Assembly (NCBI GenBank): GCA_902774365.1
Contig: CACYHX010000004.1
Span: forward strand, 1 to 64,000
Origin: an uncultured Bacteroidia bacterium
GTDB taxonomy: Bacteria; Bacteroidota; Bacteroidia; Bacteroidales; F082
Reading direction: 5' to 3'
DNA: 64,000 bases
How positions within the stretch are numbered: position 1 is the stretch's first letter; every line of letters starts with the position of its first letter. This document shows, piece by piece, positions 51,781-61,140 of this stretch. The notes below the pieces were generated by a model. That model was not told where the DNA came from. It saw only the letters and a list, made by a program, of their open reading frames with translations, and ran no database searches. A program made the position numbers and the translations under genes.

Positions 51781-53361
51781 TTATTTCTTCATGTGTTTCT
51801 TCAATTCCACGATGCAGGTGCGGTGCGGGATGATGACCGACACGCCATTGTAGTTGACCTCTTCCTCGATGATCTTCACGTTTTCCTCGTGGTTCTTGGG
51901 CAACGGGATGATGTCGCGGATGTGCTCAGGTTCGACGCCGAGGCCTTCACAGATGCGGCGGATCTTGTTGTGTGCCGACGAAGGTTGGCCACCCGTCATG
52001 GCGGTGATGTCGTTGTCGAGGATCATGACCACGACATTGGCCTTCTCGTTAACGCAGTCCATGAGACCCGTCAGGCCGCTGTGGCCGAAAGTGCCGTCGC
52101 CGATGACAGCCACGCTCGGGAAGATACCCACTTCGCTGGCGCCTTTGGCCATGTTGATGGAGGCACCCATGCACACGGTCGTGTTGATGGCACCCATGTT
52201 GAAGCCCAAGGTGTAGCAGCCGATGTCGCCGAACACCTTGCCAGCTTTATGCTTGGCCATGACTTCGTTCAAAGCGGTATAGCTGTCGACGTGCGGGCAG
52301 CCTTGGCAGAGCGCGGGAGGACGGTTGGTGACCACTTCCGGCACCTTAAACATCGTAGGCACGTCCATGCCGAGAGCCTTGGCGACCTTTTCGGCGTTCA
52401 GCTCACCATCGCGGCGGATGGTCTCGTCAAGGCGACCCATGACATTCTTGCCCTTGCCGAGGAAGCCCTTAATCAGCTCTTCCACGAAAGGCTGGCCGTC
52501 TTCGAGGACGAGGATCTCGTCGCACTCGTCGTACAGTTTGTTAATCATATCATAAGGCAGCGGATACTGCGTGATTTTCACGACAGGATACGGACATTTG
52601 CCATCGGGGAAGTTCTCCATGAGGTAGTTGTAGGCGATACCCGTGGTGATGATGCCGATGTTCTTCTTCGGGCCGTCGATGTATTTGTTGAAGCCCGAGT
52701 TGGACGAGGCCTCTTCAAAAGCGGGTTGCTTGTCGATGAGGTCGCGATAGAGACGCTTGGCGTTGGCAGGCAGCAGCACGAACGACTTGGCGTCGGCAGG
52801 CTCAGTGAGCTCATTCTGCGGACGGACGGGCTTGCGCACCACGCCGGCGCGACTGTGGGCCAGACGGGTCGGGATTCGGTAGAGCACCGGCGTGCCGAGC
52901 TTCTCGCTCAGGTCGTAGCCGTAGTGCACCATGTCATAGGCTTCCTGTTGGTTGGAAGGCTCCAGCATGGGAATCATGGCCCAGTGACCATAGAAGCGGC
53001 TGTCTTGTTCGTCTTGCGACGAGAACATGCTCGGGTCATCGGCCACCACGACGAGGACGCCCTTGGTGCCGATGATAGCGGCATTCATGAAGGGGTCGCC
53101 ACAGACGTTAAGACCCACGTGTTTCATGCAGGTCATGGCACGCTTGCCAGCGTAGGCCACACCAATGGAGGCCTCAAGGGCCGTCTTCTCGTTGGCGCAC
53201 CAGTTGGCGATCACGCCGAGTTCCTTGGCTTGTTTCGAGTTGATGACATACTCTGTGATTTGGGTTGAAGGCGTGCCCGGATAGCTGTTGATGGCCGAGC
53301 CGCCAGCGTCGATGAAGCCTTGTGCAATGGCCTCATCGCCTAAAAGCAATACTTTCTCCAT
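51781..53361 (-). CDS. iorA: Indolepyruvate oxidoreductase subunit alpha
   Basis: The large thiamine-diphosphate subunit (526 residues). The N-terminal part has LLLGDEAIAQGFIDAGGSAINSYPGTPSTQI, the middle MKHVGLNVCGDPFM, and the TPP-binding end VIGDGTFGHSGLTGLMDCVNEKANVVVMILDND. A CxxC-rich region (ALCQGCPHVDSY) occurs before the TPP domain. The C-terminus ends shortly after the TPP domain and has no CxxCxxCxxxC ferredoxin module, which many IorA proteins carry; electrons must leave another way. Confidence 0.93.
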   Translation of the reverse strand: MEKVLLLGDEAIAQGFIDAGGSAINSYPGTPSTQITEYVINSKQAKELGVIANWCANEKTALEASIGVAYAGKRAMTCMKHVGLNVCGDPFMNAAIIGTKGVLVVVADDPSMFSSQDEQDSRFYGHWAMIPMLEPSNQQEAYDMVHYGYDLSEKLGTPVLYRIPTRLAHSRAGVVRKPVRPQNELTEPADAKSFVLLPANAKRLYRDLIDKQPAFEEASSNSGFNKYIDGPKKNIGIITTGIAYNYLMENFPDGKCPYPVVKITQYPLPYDMINKLYDECDEILVLEDGQPFVEELIKGFLGKGKNVMGRLDETIRRDGELNAEKVAKALGMDVPTMFKVPEVVTNRPPALCQGCPHVDSYTALNEVMAKHKAGKVFGDIGCYTLGFNMGAINTTVCMGASINMAKGASEVGIFPSVAVIGDGTFGHSGLTGLMDCVNEKANVVVMILDNDITAMTGGQPSSAHNKIRRICEGLGVEPEHIRDIIPLPKNHEENVKIIEEEVNYNGVSVIIPHRTCIVELKKHMKK

Positions 53362-53401
53362 ATCGTATAATTCAATATTTAAAATTCAAAATTTAAGACT
53401 G

Positions 53402-53423
53402 GACTATGGCTTAAGCCATAGTC
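53402..53423. repeat. Perfect palindrome in the iorA leader
   Basis: A 22-base perfect palindrome with half-site GACTATGGCTT lies between the promoter (53433-53440) and the iorA ATG (53361). It could be an operator or an RNA hairpin. Confidence 0.7.
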
Positions 53424-53432
53424 AGATTGGCA

Positions 53433-53440
53433 CAAAGATA
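53433..53440 (-). promoter_or_regulatory. Promoter -7 box of iorAB
   Basis: On the minus strand TATCTTTG matches TAnnTTTG. It is about 72 bases before the iorA start. Confidence 0.6.
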
Positions 53441-53477
53441 CGGAATAAAACGATACAAACAAGAAAAAACTTTATCA

Positions 53478-54077
53478 TCATTGCGGATTTAGTCCGCAAA
53501 GCCTGTGCATTTCCATGATTTGCTCCAAAAGTGCGTCGTCTTCATCGTCGTTCTCATGCCAGATGACATAATCGGCGAGAAGGCGCTTCCCTTCTTCGGG
53601 CCATTGCTTGGCCATTCTTGCCCTGACAGCATCCTCGTCGCAATGCTCACGTTCCATGACACGGCGCAAGCGCGTGGCTTCCGATGCCGACACCATCACG
53701 ACGGCGTCAAATCGTTTTTCCAACCGCTTCTCAAACACCAGTGCCGACTCAAACAAGACGTAAGGTGCATCCTGTTTTGTTATCCATTGCTCAAAATCGA
53801 TGAACAAGGCGGGATAAAGGATGCCTTCTAGGTCATGCTGGGCAGTACCATCATGAAAAATCAAGTTGGCAATGTATTTCCTGTCAATTTCATTATCAGA
53901 AATGTAGAAGCCATCACCAAAACGTTGCATCAATTGCTGTCGTACTTCGGGGAGAAAATACATCCGTTTGGCGGCCTCGTCGCTGTTGTATACAGGGATG
54001 TTCAGGTGTTGCTTGAACAACTCGCAGACCCATGACTTACCGCTGCCGATATTGCCGGTAATGGCGACTTTTTTCAT
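53478..54077 (-). CDS. coaE: Dephospho-CoA kinase
   Basis: Catalyses the last step of coenzyme A synthesis. The 199-residue protein has the P-loop ITGNIGSGKS, YNSDEAAKRMYF in the substrate region, and LFESALVFEKRLEKRFDAVVMV. The gene end, including the stop, lies in a hairpin (TTGCGGA/TCCGCAA, 53481-53499) that encodes the last residues GLNPQ. It overlaps the YbbR-like gene by four bases. Confidence 0.93.
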   Translation of the reverse strand: MKKVAITGNIGSGKSWVCELFKQHLNIPVYNSDEAAKRMYFLPEVRQQLMQRFGDGFYISDNEIDRKYIANLIFHDGTAQHDLEGILYPALFIDFEQWITKQDAPYVLFESALVFEKRLEKRFDAVVMVSASEATRLRRVMEREHCDEDAVRARMAKQWPEEGKRLLADYVIWHENDDEDDALLEQIMEMHRLCGLNPQ

Positions 54078-55039
54078 TGCACAATGAGATATTCCACCTT
54101 ATCGGGTTGGCTGCTCAATACCTGCACCGTCTTAGGCCACGACACCAGTTGCACATCCAACAGTGGCTGCAAGGCTTCCAATTGCCGCTTGTCAACGGTG
54201 GCTGAGAAATCATCAGCGACGACAGAAGCATAGTCTTTCATTGCAACGAGGCATTTAACCGAAAGCGTCTCGGGGAAGAACCTCAACTTGGGGTTGTCGG
54301 CCACACGGATAGGCACTTCAATATCCTTCTCAGTGTATTTCTCCACCTCCACCGTTACCTTCACTTCCTTGGTATTGCACCGTATTTTGCCATCCAACAT
54401 ATCGAGGGCAACCGACTCGCTGAAGCTTTCGCTTACATTGGTCTTTGAAATGCTCTCCGTCCGCACCGCCCTCACCGTGTCGATGACCTCTTCAGGGCCG
54501 TATATGGTCACCGTAGCCGGGTCAATGGTAGGGATGCCGTAGAGGTCAAACTGGCGTTGCATCTTGAGGTCGGAACGGAAAGCGACAGGCACCACCTTTG
54601 ACTTCAGCGGATCCATGGTAAAATAAATTACGCCATCGTTCATGGTGATGTCGGCGGCATTGACATCCAACCTTTCTGCTACTTTTTCAGCCACATACTG
54701 GCTGCTGATCGAATAGTTGTTGCCGCTTTCCCGGTGGTAAGGCACCTCGTTCAAAGAGACGGAGACAAAGCGATTAGGCTCGCGTATCATCTTATAACGC
54801 AAGGTATGGAAGCCGTCGGTATTGAGCGACAGGTTCACAGACTGCTCGTCCGACGACACCCACTGGTCGGTGGGCACATCGACAAACCGCAGGCAAAACG
54901 ATGTCTGCGTGCTATAGTCTTCCGACAACTTGACCAAGAACCACGCCGCCGTGGAGATGATCAAGAAAATGAAAAAAGTAAAGAAGGAGCGCTGGTTCTT
55001 GCGCTCCGACTTCTGCTTGATGTTATCCAGGTTATCCAT
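54074..55039 (-). CDS. YbbR-like (CdaR-type) membrane protein
   Basis: A 321-residue protein with a basic N-terminus, one membrane helix (about 20-38) and an extracytoplasmic region with YbbR-type repeats (VPVAFRSDLKMQRQFDLYGIPTIDPATVTIYGPEEVIDTVRAVRTESI). In many Bacteroidota this gene lies between yajC and coaE, as here. Its role in this phylum is not settled. Confidence 0.85.
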   Translation of the reverse strand: MDNLDNIKQKSERKNQRSFFTFFIFLIISTAAWFLVKLSEDYSTQTSFCLRFVDVPTDQWVSSDEQSVNLSLNTDGFHTLRYKMIREPNRFVSVSLNEVPYHRESGNNYSISSQYVAEKVAERLDVNAADITMNDGVIYFTMDPLKSKVVPVAFRSDLKMQRQFDLYGIPTIDPATVTIYGPEEVIDTVRAVRTESISKTNVSESFSESVALDMLDGKIRCNTKEVKVTVEVEKYTEKDIEVPIRVADNPKLRFFPETLSVKCLVAMKDYASVVADDFSATVDKRQLEALQPLLDVQLVSWPKTVQVLSSQPDKVEYLIVQ

Positions 55040-55041
55040 TA

Positions 55042-55389
55042 TTAAGCCTGTCCAACGCGGGTACCGTCCTTGACAAGGGCGGTCTTCTCCACCTCGACTT
55101 CCATGCCAGGAGCCAACGAAATCATGACGGTGGTTTCTTTCACCTCGGTAATTTTACCGTGGAAGCCACCGATAGTGACCACCTTGTCGCCCTTTTGCAG
55201 GCTATCGCGGAACTTCTGTTCTTCCTTGGCTCTCTTCGACTGCGGACGGATGAAGAACAGCCAGAACACGACGATGATGAGAAGAAGCGGGAGCATGGAG
55301 AGCCAACCGCCACCGCCGCCACCTTCTGCGCCAGCAGTGCCTTGGGCAGCATTTCCGCCATACAACAAGACTAATAATAAGTTGTTCAT
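55042..55389 (-). CDS. yajC: Preprotein translocase subunit YajC
   Basis: A small accessory of the SecDF-YidC system. The 115-residue protein has one membrane helix (LLLIIVVFWLFFIRPQSKR) and the typical C-terminal part GDKVVTIGGFHGKITEVKETTVMISLAPGMEVEVEKTAL. It ends two bases before the ybbR-like start. The glycine-rich N-terminus before the helix is longer than in E. coli. Confidence 0.93.
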   Translation of the reverse strand: MNNLLLVLLYGGNAAQGTAGAEGGGGGGWLSMLPLLLIIVVFWLFFIRPQSKRAKEEQKFRDSLQKGDKVVTIGGFHGKITEVKETTVMISLAPGMEVEVEKTALVKDGTRVGQA

Positions 55390-55436
55390 TGTGAGTAATT
55401 TAAGGATTTAACAATTTAAGATTTAAAGATTTAAAA

Positions 55437-55907
55437 TCAATACTGGTCGGGAGTTTGCACTGTGCCTTTGATGCGCAAGATGGTTTTGGCAGGGTTAGTG
55501 TTCGACATCACCGTCAAGCTGCGGCTTTGGAAGCCATGGTGGCCTTTGCTGTCGTAAGTCACCTTGATGTCTCCTTTTTTGCCGGGAGCGATAGGCTCGT
55601 GGGGATAGTCGCCCACCGTACAGCCACAACTTGAACCCACCTCAGTGATAATCAGCGGCATGTTACCCGTGTTGGTGAAATGGAAGGAATAGGACACCAC
55701 CTCGCCTTGCAACAAAGAGCCGAAGTCATGTTCTTCCTTGTCGAACTTGATAGCGGCTTGCTTATTCGAGGTCTCGGAGGCCGACTTGGGACTCGTCACC
55801 AAATCAGTGGAGAGCTTACCGTCGTCCTTATTGTCGCACCCCGACATAGCCATCGTAACCACGACAGCCAATGCCATTAAATATCTGATATTCATAATAT
55901 TTTTCAT
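55437..55907 (-). CDS. DUF1573 lipoprotein
   Basis: A 156-residue protein with a lipoprotein signal (LAVVVTMAMSGCDNK) and a DUF1573 domain: IKFDKEEHDFGSLLQGEVVSYSFHFTNTGNMPLIITEVGSSCGCTVGDYP, which includes the characteristic CGC motif. It lies just upstream of yajC. DUF1573 proteins are common in Bacteroidota and of unknown function. The start overlaps the stop of the upstream gene by four bases. Confidence 0.88.
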   Translation of the reverse strand: MKNIMNIRYLMALAVVVTMAMSGCDNKDDGKLSTDLVTSPKSASETSNKQAAIKFDKEEHDFGSLLQGEVVSYSFHFTNTGNMPLIITEVGSSCGCTVGDYPHEPIAPGKKGDIKVTYDSKGHHGFQSRSLTVMSNTNPAKTILRIKGTVQTPDQY

Positions 55908-57166
55908 TCTCCTCTTCTTGCTGTAACAATCATCACCGAGCCTTGGTAGGTGGCATCATTCTTCAAGCCATGGCATTTCAGCACATAGAAATAGGTGCCG
56001 TCCGACAATCCGCCGCCGTCCCAGTTGTTTCGGTAGTCCTTGGAATGATAGACCACACGTCCCCAGCGGTTGAAAATCGTCAGTTCGGAAGACTCATAAT
56101 AACGGCTTAGTGGCTCATAGTCTTCATATTCAAGATGCGTGTCGCGATAGCCTTTCAAGCCATTGTTGTTGCCGCCATCCGGCGTGTCGCTGCTGCTGTC
56201 AAGAGTGATGATGAAATAGTCGTTGGTGCCGTCGCCGTTGGGCGTAAACACATTCGGGATCTTCAGCTTCACAGGCTCCACCCTGATAGCCTTCATGTAA
56301 GAGGTGTCGCAGCCTTGCGGGTTGTAGACCTTCAGCTCGGTGTTGTAGTCGCCGACATCCACATAGGTAAAGCGTGGTTCATCCTCCGTTGACGTGATGT
56401 TATACTGTTGGTTTAAAATCCAATAGAAATTACTGATTGGCAGTGTATCAGCCGAATTGTTTACGAATGAATAGGTCTCATGTGGGTTTTGCAGGTAGAC
56501 TGTGTCGCCCGGGTCGGTAAAAATCTCCACAACGGGATTAGGATAGGCTTTCAGGGTCACGCTGTCAAGTTGGGTGCAGCCCCTTCCGTCGGTGACCTTG
56601 ATATAATAATACTTATAAGCTTCCAAGCCTATGGCCCATGTCGGGTCGCCTGGGGCGATGTGCAAGGGGCTGACCTGCCATTGGTAATCGAAAGGCGGGT
56701 TGTAAACGACTCCAAGGCTGTCGACAACGGCCACCACTTGGGCGGTTCTGCCATTCTCCTCTTCCCTATTGCTGCATGTCTTCTTCAATTGGCGGTATTT
56801 CACCTTAAACACCGGCTTCACCCCAATGGTGATGGTAGGGGTACAAACGAGAGACGAATCCTGGTCAAGAATCTGCACAGAGTATTCAATATTATATACG
56901 CTCGGTGAGCTCGCTGTCTCAGCAGGTCGAGAGGCATTCGTCCGCAACGTGTTTCGGGTTTGACCCGCCAAAATGCCATTGTTCCTATACCATTGATAAA
57001 TGTATTGGTAGTTGTTGGGGACGGAAAGCACAATTTCCGTTCCGTTGCAAACGGGCAATTCGGTATTACAAGTAATCTCGCATGGGTCTTGCGCTAAGGC
57101 GAAAAACGAACTGGTCAAAGCCCAAAGAAGCAGCAAAGCCTTGAATATGTTGGTATTGTTTCTCAT
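55904..57166 (-). CDS. Secreted protein with T9SS type B (gliding-motility-type) sorting domain
   Basis: A 420-residue exported protein. Residues 1-25 form a signal peptide (LLLWALTSSFFALAQ). An Ig-like region follows (VCNGTEIVLSVPNNYQYIYQWY). The C-terminal ~90 residues are a type B sorting domain (IPNVFTPNGDGTNDYFII...LTIFNRWGRVVYHSKDYRNNWDGGGLSDGTYFYVL). The start at 57166 gives a clean signal peptide. The function is unknown. Confidence 0.85.
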   Translation of the reverse strand: MRNNTNIFKALLLLWALTSSFFALAQDPCEITCNTELPVCNGTEIVLSVPNNYQYIYQWYRNNGILAGQTRNTLRTNASRPAETASSPSVYNIEYSVQILDQDSSLVCTPTITIGVKPVFKVKYRQLKKTCSNREEENGRTAQVVAVVDSLGVVYNPPFDYQWQVSPLHIAPGDPTWAIGLEAYKYYYIKVTDGRGCTQLDSVTLKAYPNPVVEIFTDPGDTVYLQNPHETYSFVNNSADTLPISNFYWILNQQYNITSTEDEPRFTYVDVGDYNTELKVYNPQGCDTSYMKAIRVEPVKLKIPNVFTPNGDGTNDYFIITLDSSSDTPDGGNNNGLKGYRDTHLEYEDYEPLSRYYESSELTIFNRWGRVVYHSKDYRNNWDGGGLSDGTYFYVLKCHGLKNDATYQGSVMIVTARRGE

Positions 57167-57238
57167 TCCACTTGAAATAGGTTGCAAAAATAAGAAAAAT
57201 CTCAAGATGAACGCAACAAGTCGTCGATTATTGTTTCA

Positions 57239-59014
57239 TCACCGACTCGACACCTTCACCAATTTGACCACATGGCCCATGGTTACAGGACGGCCAAAAT
57301 GGACAACATAGACACCGTCAGGCCAGTCGCTTGCATCAAACTCCTTAGACTCAACAAAGCGAGTGACAGGGAGCATCAAGTTACCAAGCATATCGTACAC
57401 GACCACATCGGTGAAGCCGTCACTATCAGATTGTATCGTAAACTTTCCCGTGGTAGGATTCGGCGTTACGCTTGCCTCAAGCACCGGCTCTTCTGGAGCG
57501 ACGGAGTCGTTGGGATTGGTTGACACGGCAGTCCAAGCAGCCTCCCATCCTCCGGCAGTGACGCCACAGTCGGAGCGGAACTCAATGCACATCACGTTGC
57601 TTGACGACTCCACCAGGCCAGGGCTTTGCGTGTTCCAGCGGCCGATTTTCTCGGCATAGACATTGTCGCCGTCGTAAATCCACAGGAAGTCGTAGTCGGT
57701 TTCCAAACTGAAACTATTGAAATTCAATTGGATGGTCGACTCTTCGGGACCACGGATGACCCATATCTTACGTTCGTCGTTGCCATAGTTCACATGGTCG
57801 AGGCGACCTTCCGAGCCTTCCAAGATGGTGACAGGAGTGCCTTCGTTAATAAGTTTGTAGTAATAGTTCCAGTCCCAATATGGTCCAGGGTCGGTATGCG
57901 TCTGGTCAGGATAATGCTGATGCCCGCGTATCTTGGTGCAGGCATCCTCGCCGCCGAGGTCGTGGACGCCATAGTTGAGGCAGGTACCGTCGTCCAGAAC
58001 GTCGCGATAGAAGGTGCGATGACCGCTGATGACATCATAACGGCTACAGATGCTGCGCACCAAGTCGGCGGAGGATTGATACATTGCCTCGGTGAAGAAA
58101 CTCGCGATGTCGCCGTAGGCCTCGTGCTCGATGCCGATGGTGTAGCCATTGGCCGTACGGGCGTGCCAAGCCTTGTCGGCCTCGCGCACCATCTGCGTCA
58201 CCTGCCCGTCGGCGGAGCGGATGATATAATGCGCTGAAACGCTGGCCTCGCAGTTTTTGAACCAGCTGATGCATCCCGCATAAGAGCCTTCGGTGTAATG
58301 GATGACAACGGCTTTCACGTCGTTGGTGCGCGGTTCCCAGTTGCATTCCGGAGCCGGGTCCCAGATGGCTGGGGGATAGTCGGGGCTGCGTGTGATGCCA
58401 AGTTCAGGAGCTGTCAGCAGGTCGTAATGTTCGGCAAACACGGCCTTCAAGTCGATGTCGTGTTTCGGAAAGCCAAAAGCCTCAGCCTGTTTCGCATCAT
58501 TCAAGAAGAGGCACACCGAATAAAGCATGCTTTGCATAGGATAGATGTCCTTCTCCTCCCCTATTGGCAGCTCCGAAAGCTGTTGGATGACAGATAGATA
58601 GCCTTTGATATCGATGGCTTTGTTCTCTTTGGCCAAACACGAAAAAGCCTTCGCATAAGCCATGACATTTGCCGTTGGGTTTTGCAGGATCTCCGTTTCC
58701 GAGATGCCCGATAATTTAGAAACCAAATGCAAATTCTCACGGAAATAGCCCTTGCCGTCTTTCACCAAGCCCATCAAGCCATAGGCCCGAGGCATGGCAT
58801 CGGGGCTGTCGTGATGATAGTTGTCATCGGTGAGGTGATGGCATTGCGTGTTGGTGAACGATATGGCTTCAAGCATGCCTTGCGGAATGTCGGGGCAAGC
58901 CTGATAGGCTGATTGGAAAGCAAATTTACAATCTTGTTTATCAGCATTTTGTCCCATACCAAAAACCGAAAATAGCAAAGATACAGTTAAGAATAATGAT
59001 AGACGTTTCATCAT
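57239..59014 (-). CDS. Secreted N-acetylmuramoyl-L-alanine amidase with CUB and T9SS domains
   Basis: A 591-residue exported cell-wall hydrolase. After a signal peptide (FLTVSLLFSVFGMGQ) comes an N-terminal region of about 215 residues of unassigned fold. The amidase_2/PGRP domain follows (AVVIHYTEGSY...SAHYIIRSADGQVTQMV...GIEHEAYG...DAMPR upstream). A CUB domain (about 430-520: NYGNDERKIWVIRG, DFLWIYDGDN, SSSNVMCIEFRSDCG) precedes a T9SS type A sorting domain (TPNPTTGKFTIQSD...GVYVVHFG). It likely cuts peptidoglycan from outside the cell. The ATG at 59014 or 59011 starts it. Confidence 0.87.
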   Translation of the reverse strand: MMKRLSLFLTVSLLFSVFGMGQNADKQDCKFAFQSAYQACPDIPQGMLEAISFTNTQCHHLTDDNYHHDSPDAMPRAYGLMGLVKDGKGYFRENLHLVSKLSGISETEILQNPTANVMAYAKAFSCLAKENKAIDIKGYLSVIQQLSELPIGEEKDIYPMQSMLYSVCLFLNDAKQAEAFGFPKHDIDLKAVFAEHYDLLTAPELGITRSPDYPPAIWDPAPECNWEPRTNDVKAVVIHYTEGSYAGCISWFKNCEASVSAHYIIRSADGQVTQMVREADKAWHARTANGYTIGIEHEAYGDIASFFTEAMYQSSADLVRSICSRYDVISGHRTFYRDVLDDGTCLNYGVHDLGGEDACTKIRGHQHYPDQTHTDPGPYWDWNYYYKLINEGTPVTILEGSEGRLDHVNYGNDERKIWVIRGPEESTIQLNFNSFSLETDYDFLWIYDGDNVYAEKIGRWNTQSPGLVESSSNVMCIEFRSDCGVTAGGWEAAWTAVSTNPNDSVAPEEPVLEASVTPNPTTGKFTIQSDSDGFTDVVVYDMLGNLMLPVTRFVESKEFDASDWPDGVYVVHFGRPVTMGHVVKLVKVSSR

Positions 59015-59028
59015 AAAGTATTTGAGGC

Positions 59029-59036
59029 CAAAAATA
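59029..59036 (-). promoter_or_regulatory. Promoter -7 box of the amidase gene
   Basis: On the minus strand TATTTTTG matches TAnnTTTG, 14 bases before the ATG at 59014. Confidence 0.5.
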
Positions 59037-59074
59037 CACAATTTTTCTTTTCGCAGGGAATGAGTTTTTTTTTG

Positions 59075-59082
59075 TACCTTTG
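59075..59082 (+). promoter_or_regulatory. Promoter -7 box of hutU
   Basis: TACCTTTG matches TAnnTTTG and lies 35 bases before the ATG at 59118. A T-rich tract is directly upstream. Confidence 0.65.
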
Positions 59083-59117
59083 CAACTTCAAGAAATTTCA
59101 TAAAAAAACACCATAAA

Positions 59118-61118
59118 ATGAACGCATTGAACGATTTCCAGAAAGAGATTCTCGCTGGCATCCCCGATGAACTGCCGGAAGTGAAACCTTATGACCCGAA
59201 TATCAACCACGCGCCCAAGCGTAAGGACATCCTGACGAAGGCTGAGAAGAAGTTGGCCATCCGCAACGCCTTGCGTTACTTCCCCGCCAAGTTCCACGCC
59301 ACCTTGGCCCCCGAATTTGCCGAGGAGCTGGAGAAATACGGCCGCATCTACATGTACCGTTTCCGTCCGTCCTACAAGATGTACGCCCGCCCGATTGAGG
59401 AATATCCTGCCAAATGCAAGCAGGCCGCGGCCATCATGCTGATGATCCAAAACAACCTCGACCCTGCCGTGGCACAGCATCCCCACGAGCTCATCATCTA
59501 CGGCGGCAACGGTGCCATCTTCCAAAACTGGGCACAATACCGCCTCGTAATGCAATACCTTGCCAACATGGACGAAGACCAGACCCTGGCTATGTACAGC
59601 GGTCACCCGATGGGTCTCTTCCCCTCGCATAAGGACGCCCCGCGTGTGGTGGTCACCAACGGCATGATGATCCCGAACTACAGCAAACCCGACGACTGGG
59701 AGCGTTACAACGCCCTCGGCGTGACGCAATACGGCCAGATGACCGCCGGTTCCTATATGTATATCGGCCCTCAAGGCATCGTCCACGGCACCACCATCAC
59801 CGTTTTGAACGCTGCCCGCAAGCACGGCGGCAGCACCGCTGGTAAGTTGTTCGTCACCGCTGGCCTCGGTGGCATGAGCGGTGCCCAGCCTAAGGCTGGT
59901 AACATCGCCGGTGTGGTGAGCATCACCGCCGAAATCAACCCTGCCGCTACGCAGAAGCGTTATCAGCAAGGTTGGGTCGATGAGGTATATGACAACATCG
60001 AGGAGCTGTTCAAGCACGTCAATGCGAGCCTCGCCAAGAAGGAAGCCCGCAGCTATGCCTACCAAGGCAATGTAGTGGACCTCTGGGAATATGCCGCCGA
60101 GCACGACATCCACGTCGACCTCGGCTCCGACCAGACCTCACTCCACAACCCTTGGGCAGGTGGTTACTATCCTGTCGGACAGTCGTTTGAGGAGTCGAAA
60201 GCCATGATGGCCGAGAACCCCGAACTCTTCAAAGAGAAGGTGCAGGCTTCGTTGCGCCGCCATGTGGCAGCCATCAACAAGCTGACTGCCAAGGGCATGT
60301 ACTTCTTCGACTACGGCAACGCCTTCCTGCTGCAGAGCAGCCGCGCTGGCGCCGACATCATGAAAGAAGACGGCACCTTCCGTTATCCCAGCTATGTGCA
60401 GGACATCATGGGTCCCATGTGCTTTGACTACGGCTTCGGCCCCTTCCGTTGGGTCTGTGCCTCTGGCAAGCCTGAAGACTTGGCCGTCACCGACGACATC
60501 GCCTGCGAAGTGCTGGAGAACATCGCCCGCACCGCTCCTGCTGAGATCCAGCAGCAGATGCGCGACAACATCCAGTGGATCCGTGGCGCTCAGGAGAACC
60601 ACCTCGTGGTAGGCTCACAAGCCCGTATCCTCTATGCCGACTGCGAAGGCCGCACCAAAATCGCTGCCGAGTTCAACAAGGCCATCGCTGACGGCCGTCT
60701 GAGCGGTCCCGTCGTCCTTGGCCGCGACCACCACGACGTGAGCGGCACCGACAGCCCGTTCCGTGAGACTTCCAACATCTACGACGGTTCAAGCTTCACT
60801 GCCGACATGGCTGTGCAGAACGTCATCGGAGATGGTTTCCGTGGTGCCACCTGGGTGAGCATCCACAACGGCGGCGGCGTAGGCTGGGGCGAAGTCATCA
60901 ACGGTGGCTTCGGCATGGTCTTAGACGGCTCCGCCGATGCTGACCGTCGCCTCCACTGCATGTTGCATTGGGACGTCAACAACGGCATCGCCCGCCGCAA
61001 CTGGGCCCGTAACGAAGGCGCCACCTTCGCCATCAAACGCGCCATGGAGGCTGAGCCGAAACTGAAGGTCACCTTGCCGAATTTGGTGGAAGACAAGATT
61101 TTGGAGAATCTTTTCTAA
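59118..61118 (+). CDS. hutU: Urocanate hydratase
   Basis: Converts urocanate to imidazolonepropionate, the second step of histidine breakdown, with tightly bound NAD. The 666-residue protein matches the long form of the family. Recognisable parts are YGGNGAIFQNWAQYRLVMQYLA, YSGHPMGLFPSH, GVTQYGQMTAGSYMYIGPQGIVHGTT, GLGGMSGAQPKAG, GSDQTSLHNPW and RDHHDVSGTDSPFRETS. hutH is elsewhere in the window (4840-6351). The channel gene follows after 22 bases. Confidence 0.96.
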   Translation: MNALNDFQKEILAGIPDELPEVKPYDPNINHAPKRKDILTKAEKKLAIRNALRYFPAKFHATLAPEFAEELEKYGRIYMYRFRPSYKMYARPIEEYPAKCKQAAAIMLMIQNNLDPAVAQHPHELIIYGGNGAIFQNWAQYRLVMQYLANMDEDQTLAMYSGHPMGLFPSHKDAPRVVVTNGMMIPNYSKPDDWERYNALGVTQYGQMTAGSYMYIGPQGIVHGTTITVLNAARKHGGSTAGKLFVTAGLGGMSGAQPKAGNIAGVVSITAEINPAATQKRYQQGWVDEVYDNIEELFKHVNASLAKKEARSYAYQGNVVDLWEYAAEHDIHVDLGSDQTSLHNPWAGGYYPVGQSFEESKAMMAENPELFKEKVQASLRRHVAAINKLTAKGMYFFDYGNAFLLQSSRAGADIMKEDGTFRYPSYVQDIMGPMCFDYGFGPFRWVCASGKPEDLAVTDDIACEVLENIARTAPAEIQQQMRDNIQWIRGAQENHLVVGSQARILYADCEGRTKIAAEFNKAIADGRLSGPVVLGRDHHDVSGTDSPFRETSNIYDGSSFTADMAVQNVIGDGFRGATWVSIHNGGGVGWGEVINGGFGMVLDGSADADRRLHCMLHWDVNNGIARRNWARNEGATFAIKRAMEAEPKLKVTLPNLVEDKILENLF

Positions 61119-61140
61119 TTGAATTGGACTGCATACAGGC

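Noticed and set aside
51793-53268. A 491-codon open frame opposite iorA
   Set aside because: It is rich in Val, His and Asp with no domain pattern. The minus strand is clearly IorA.
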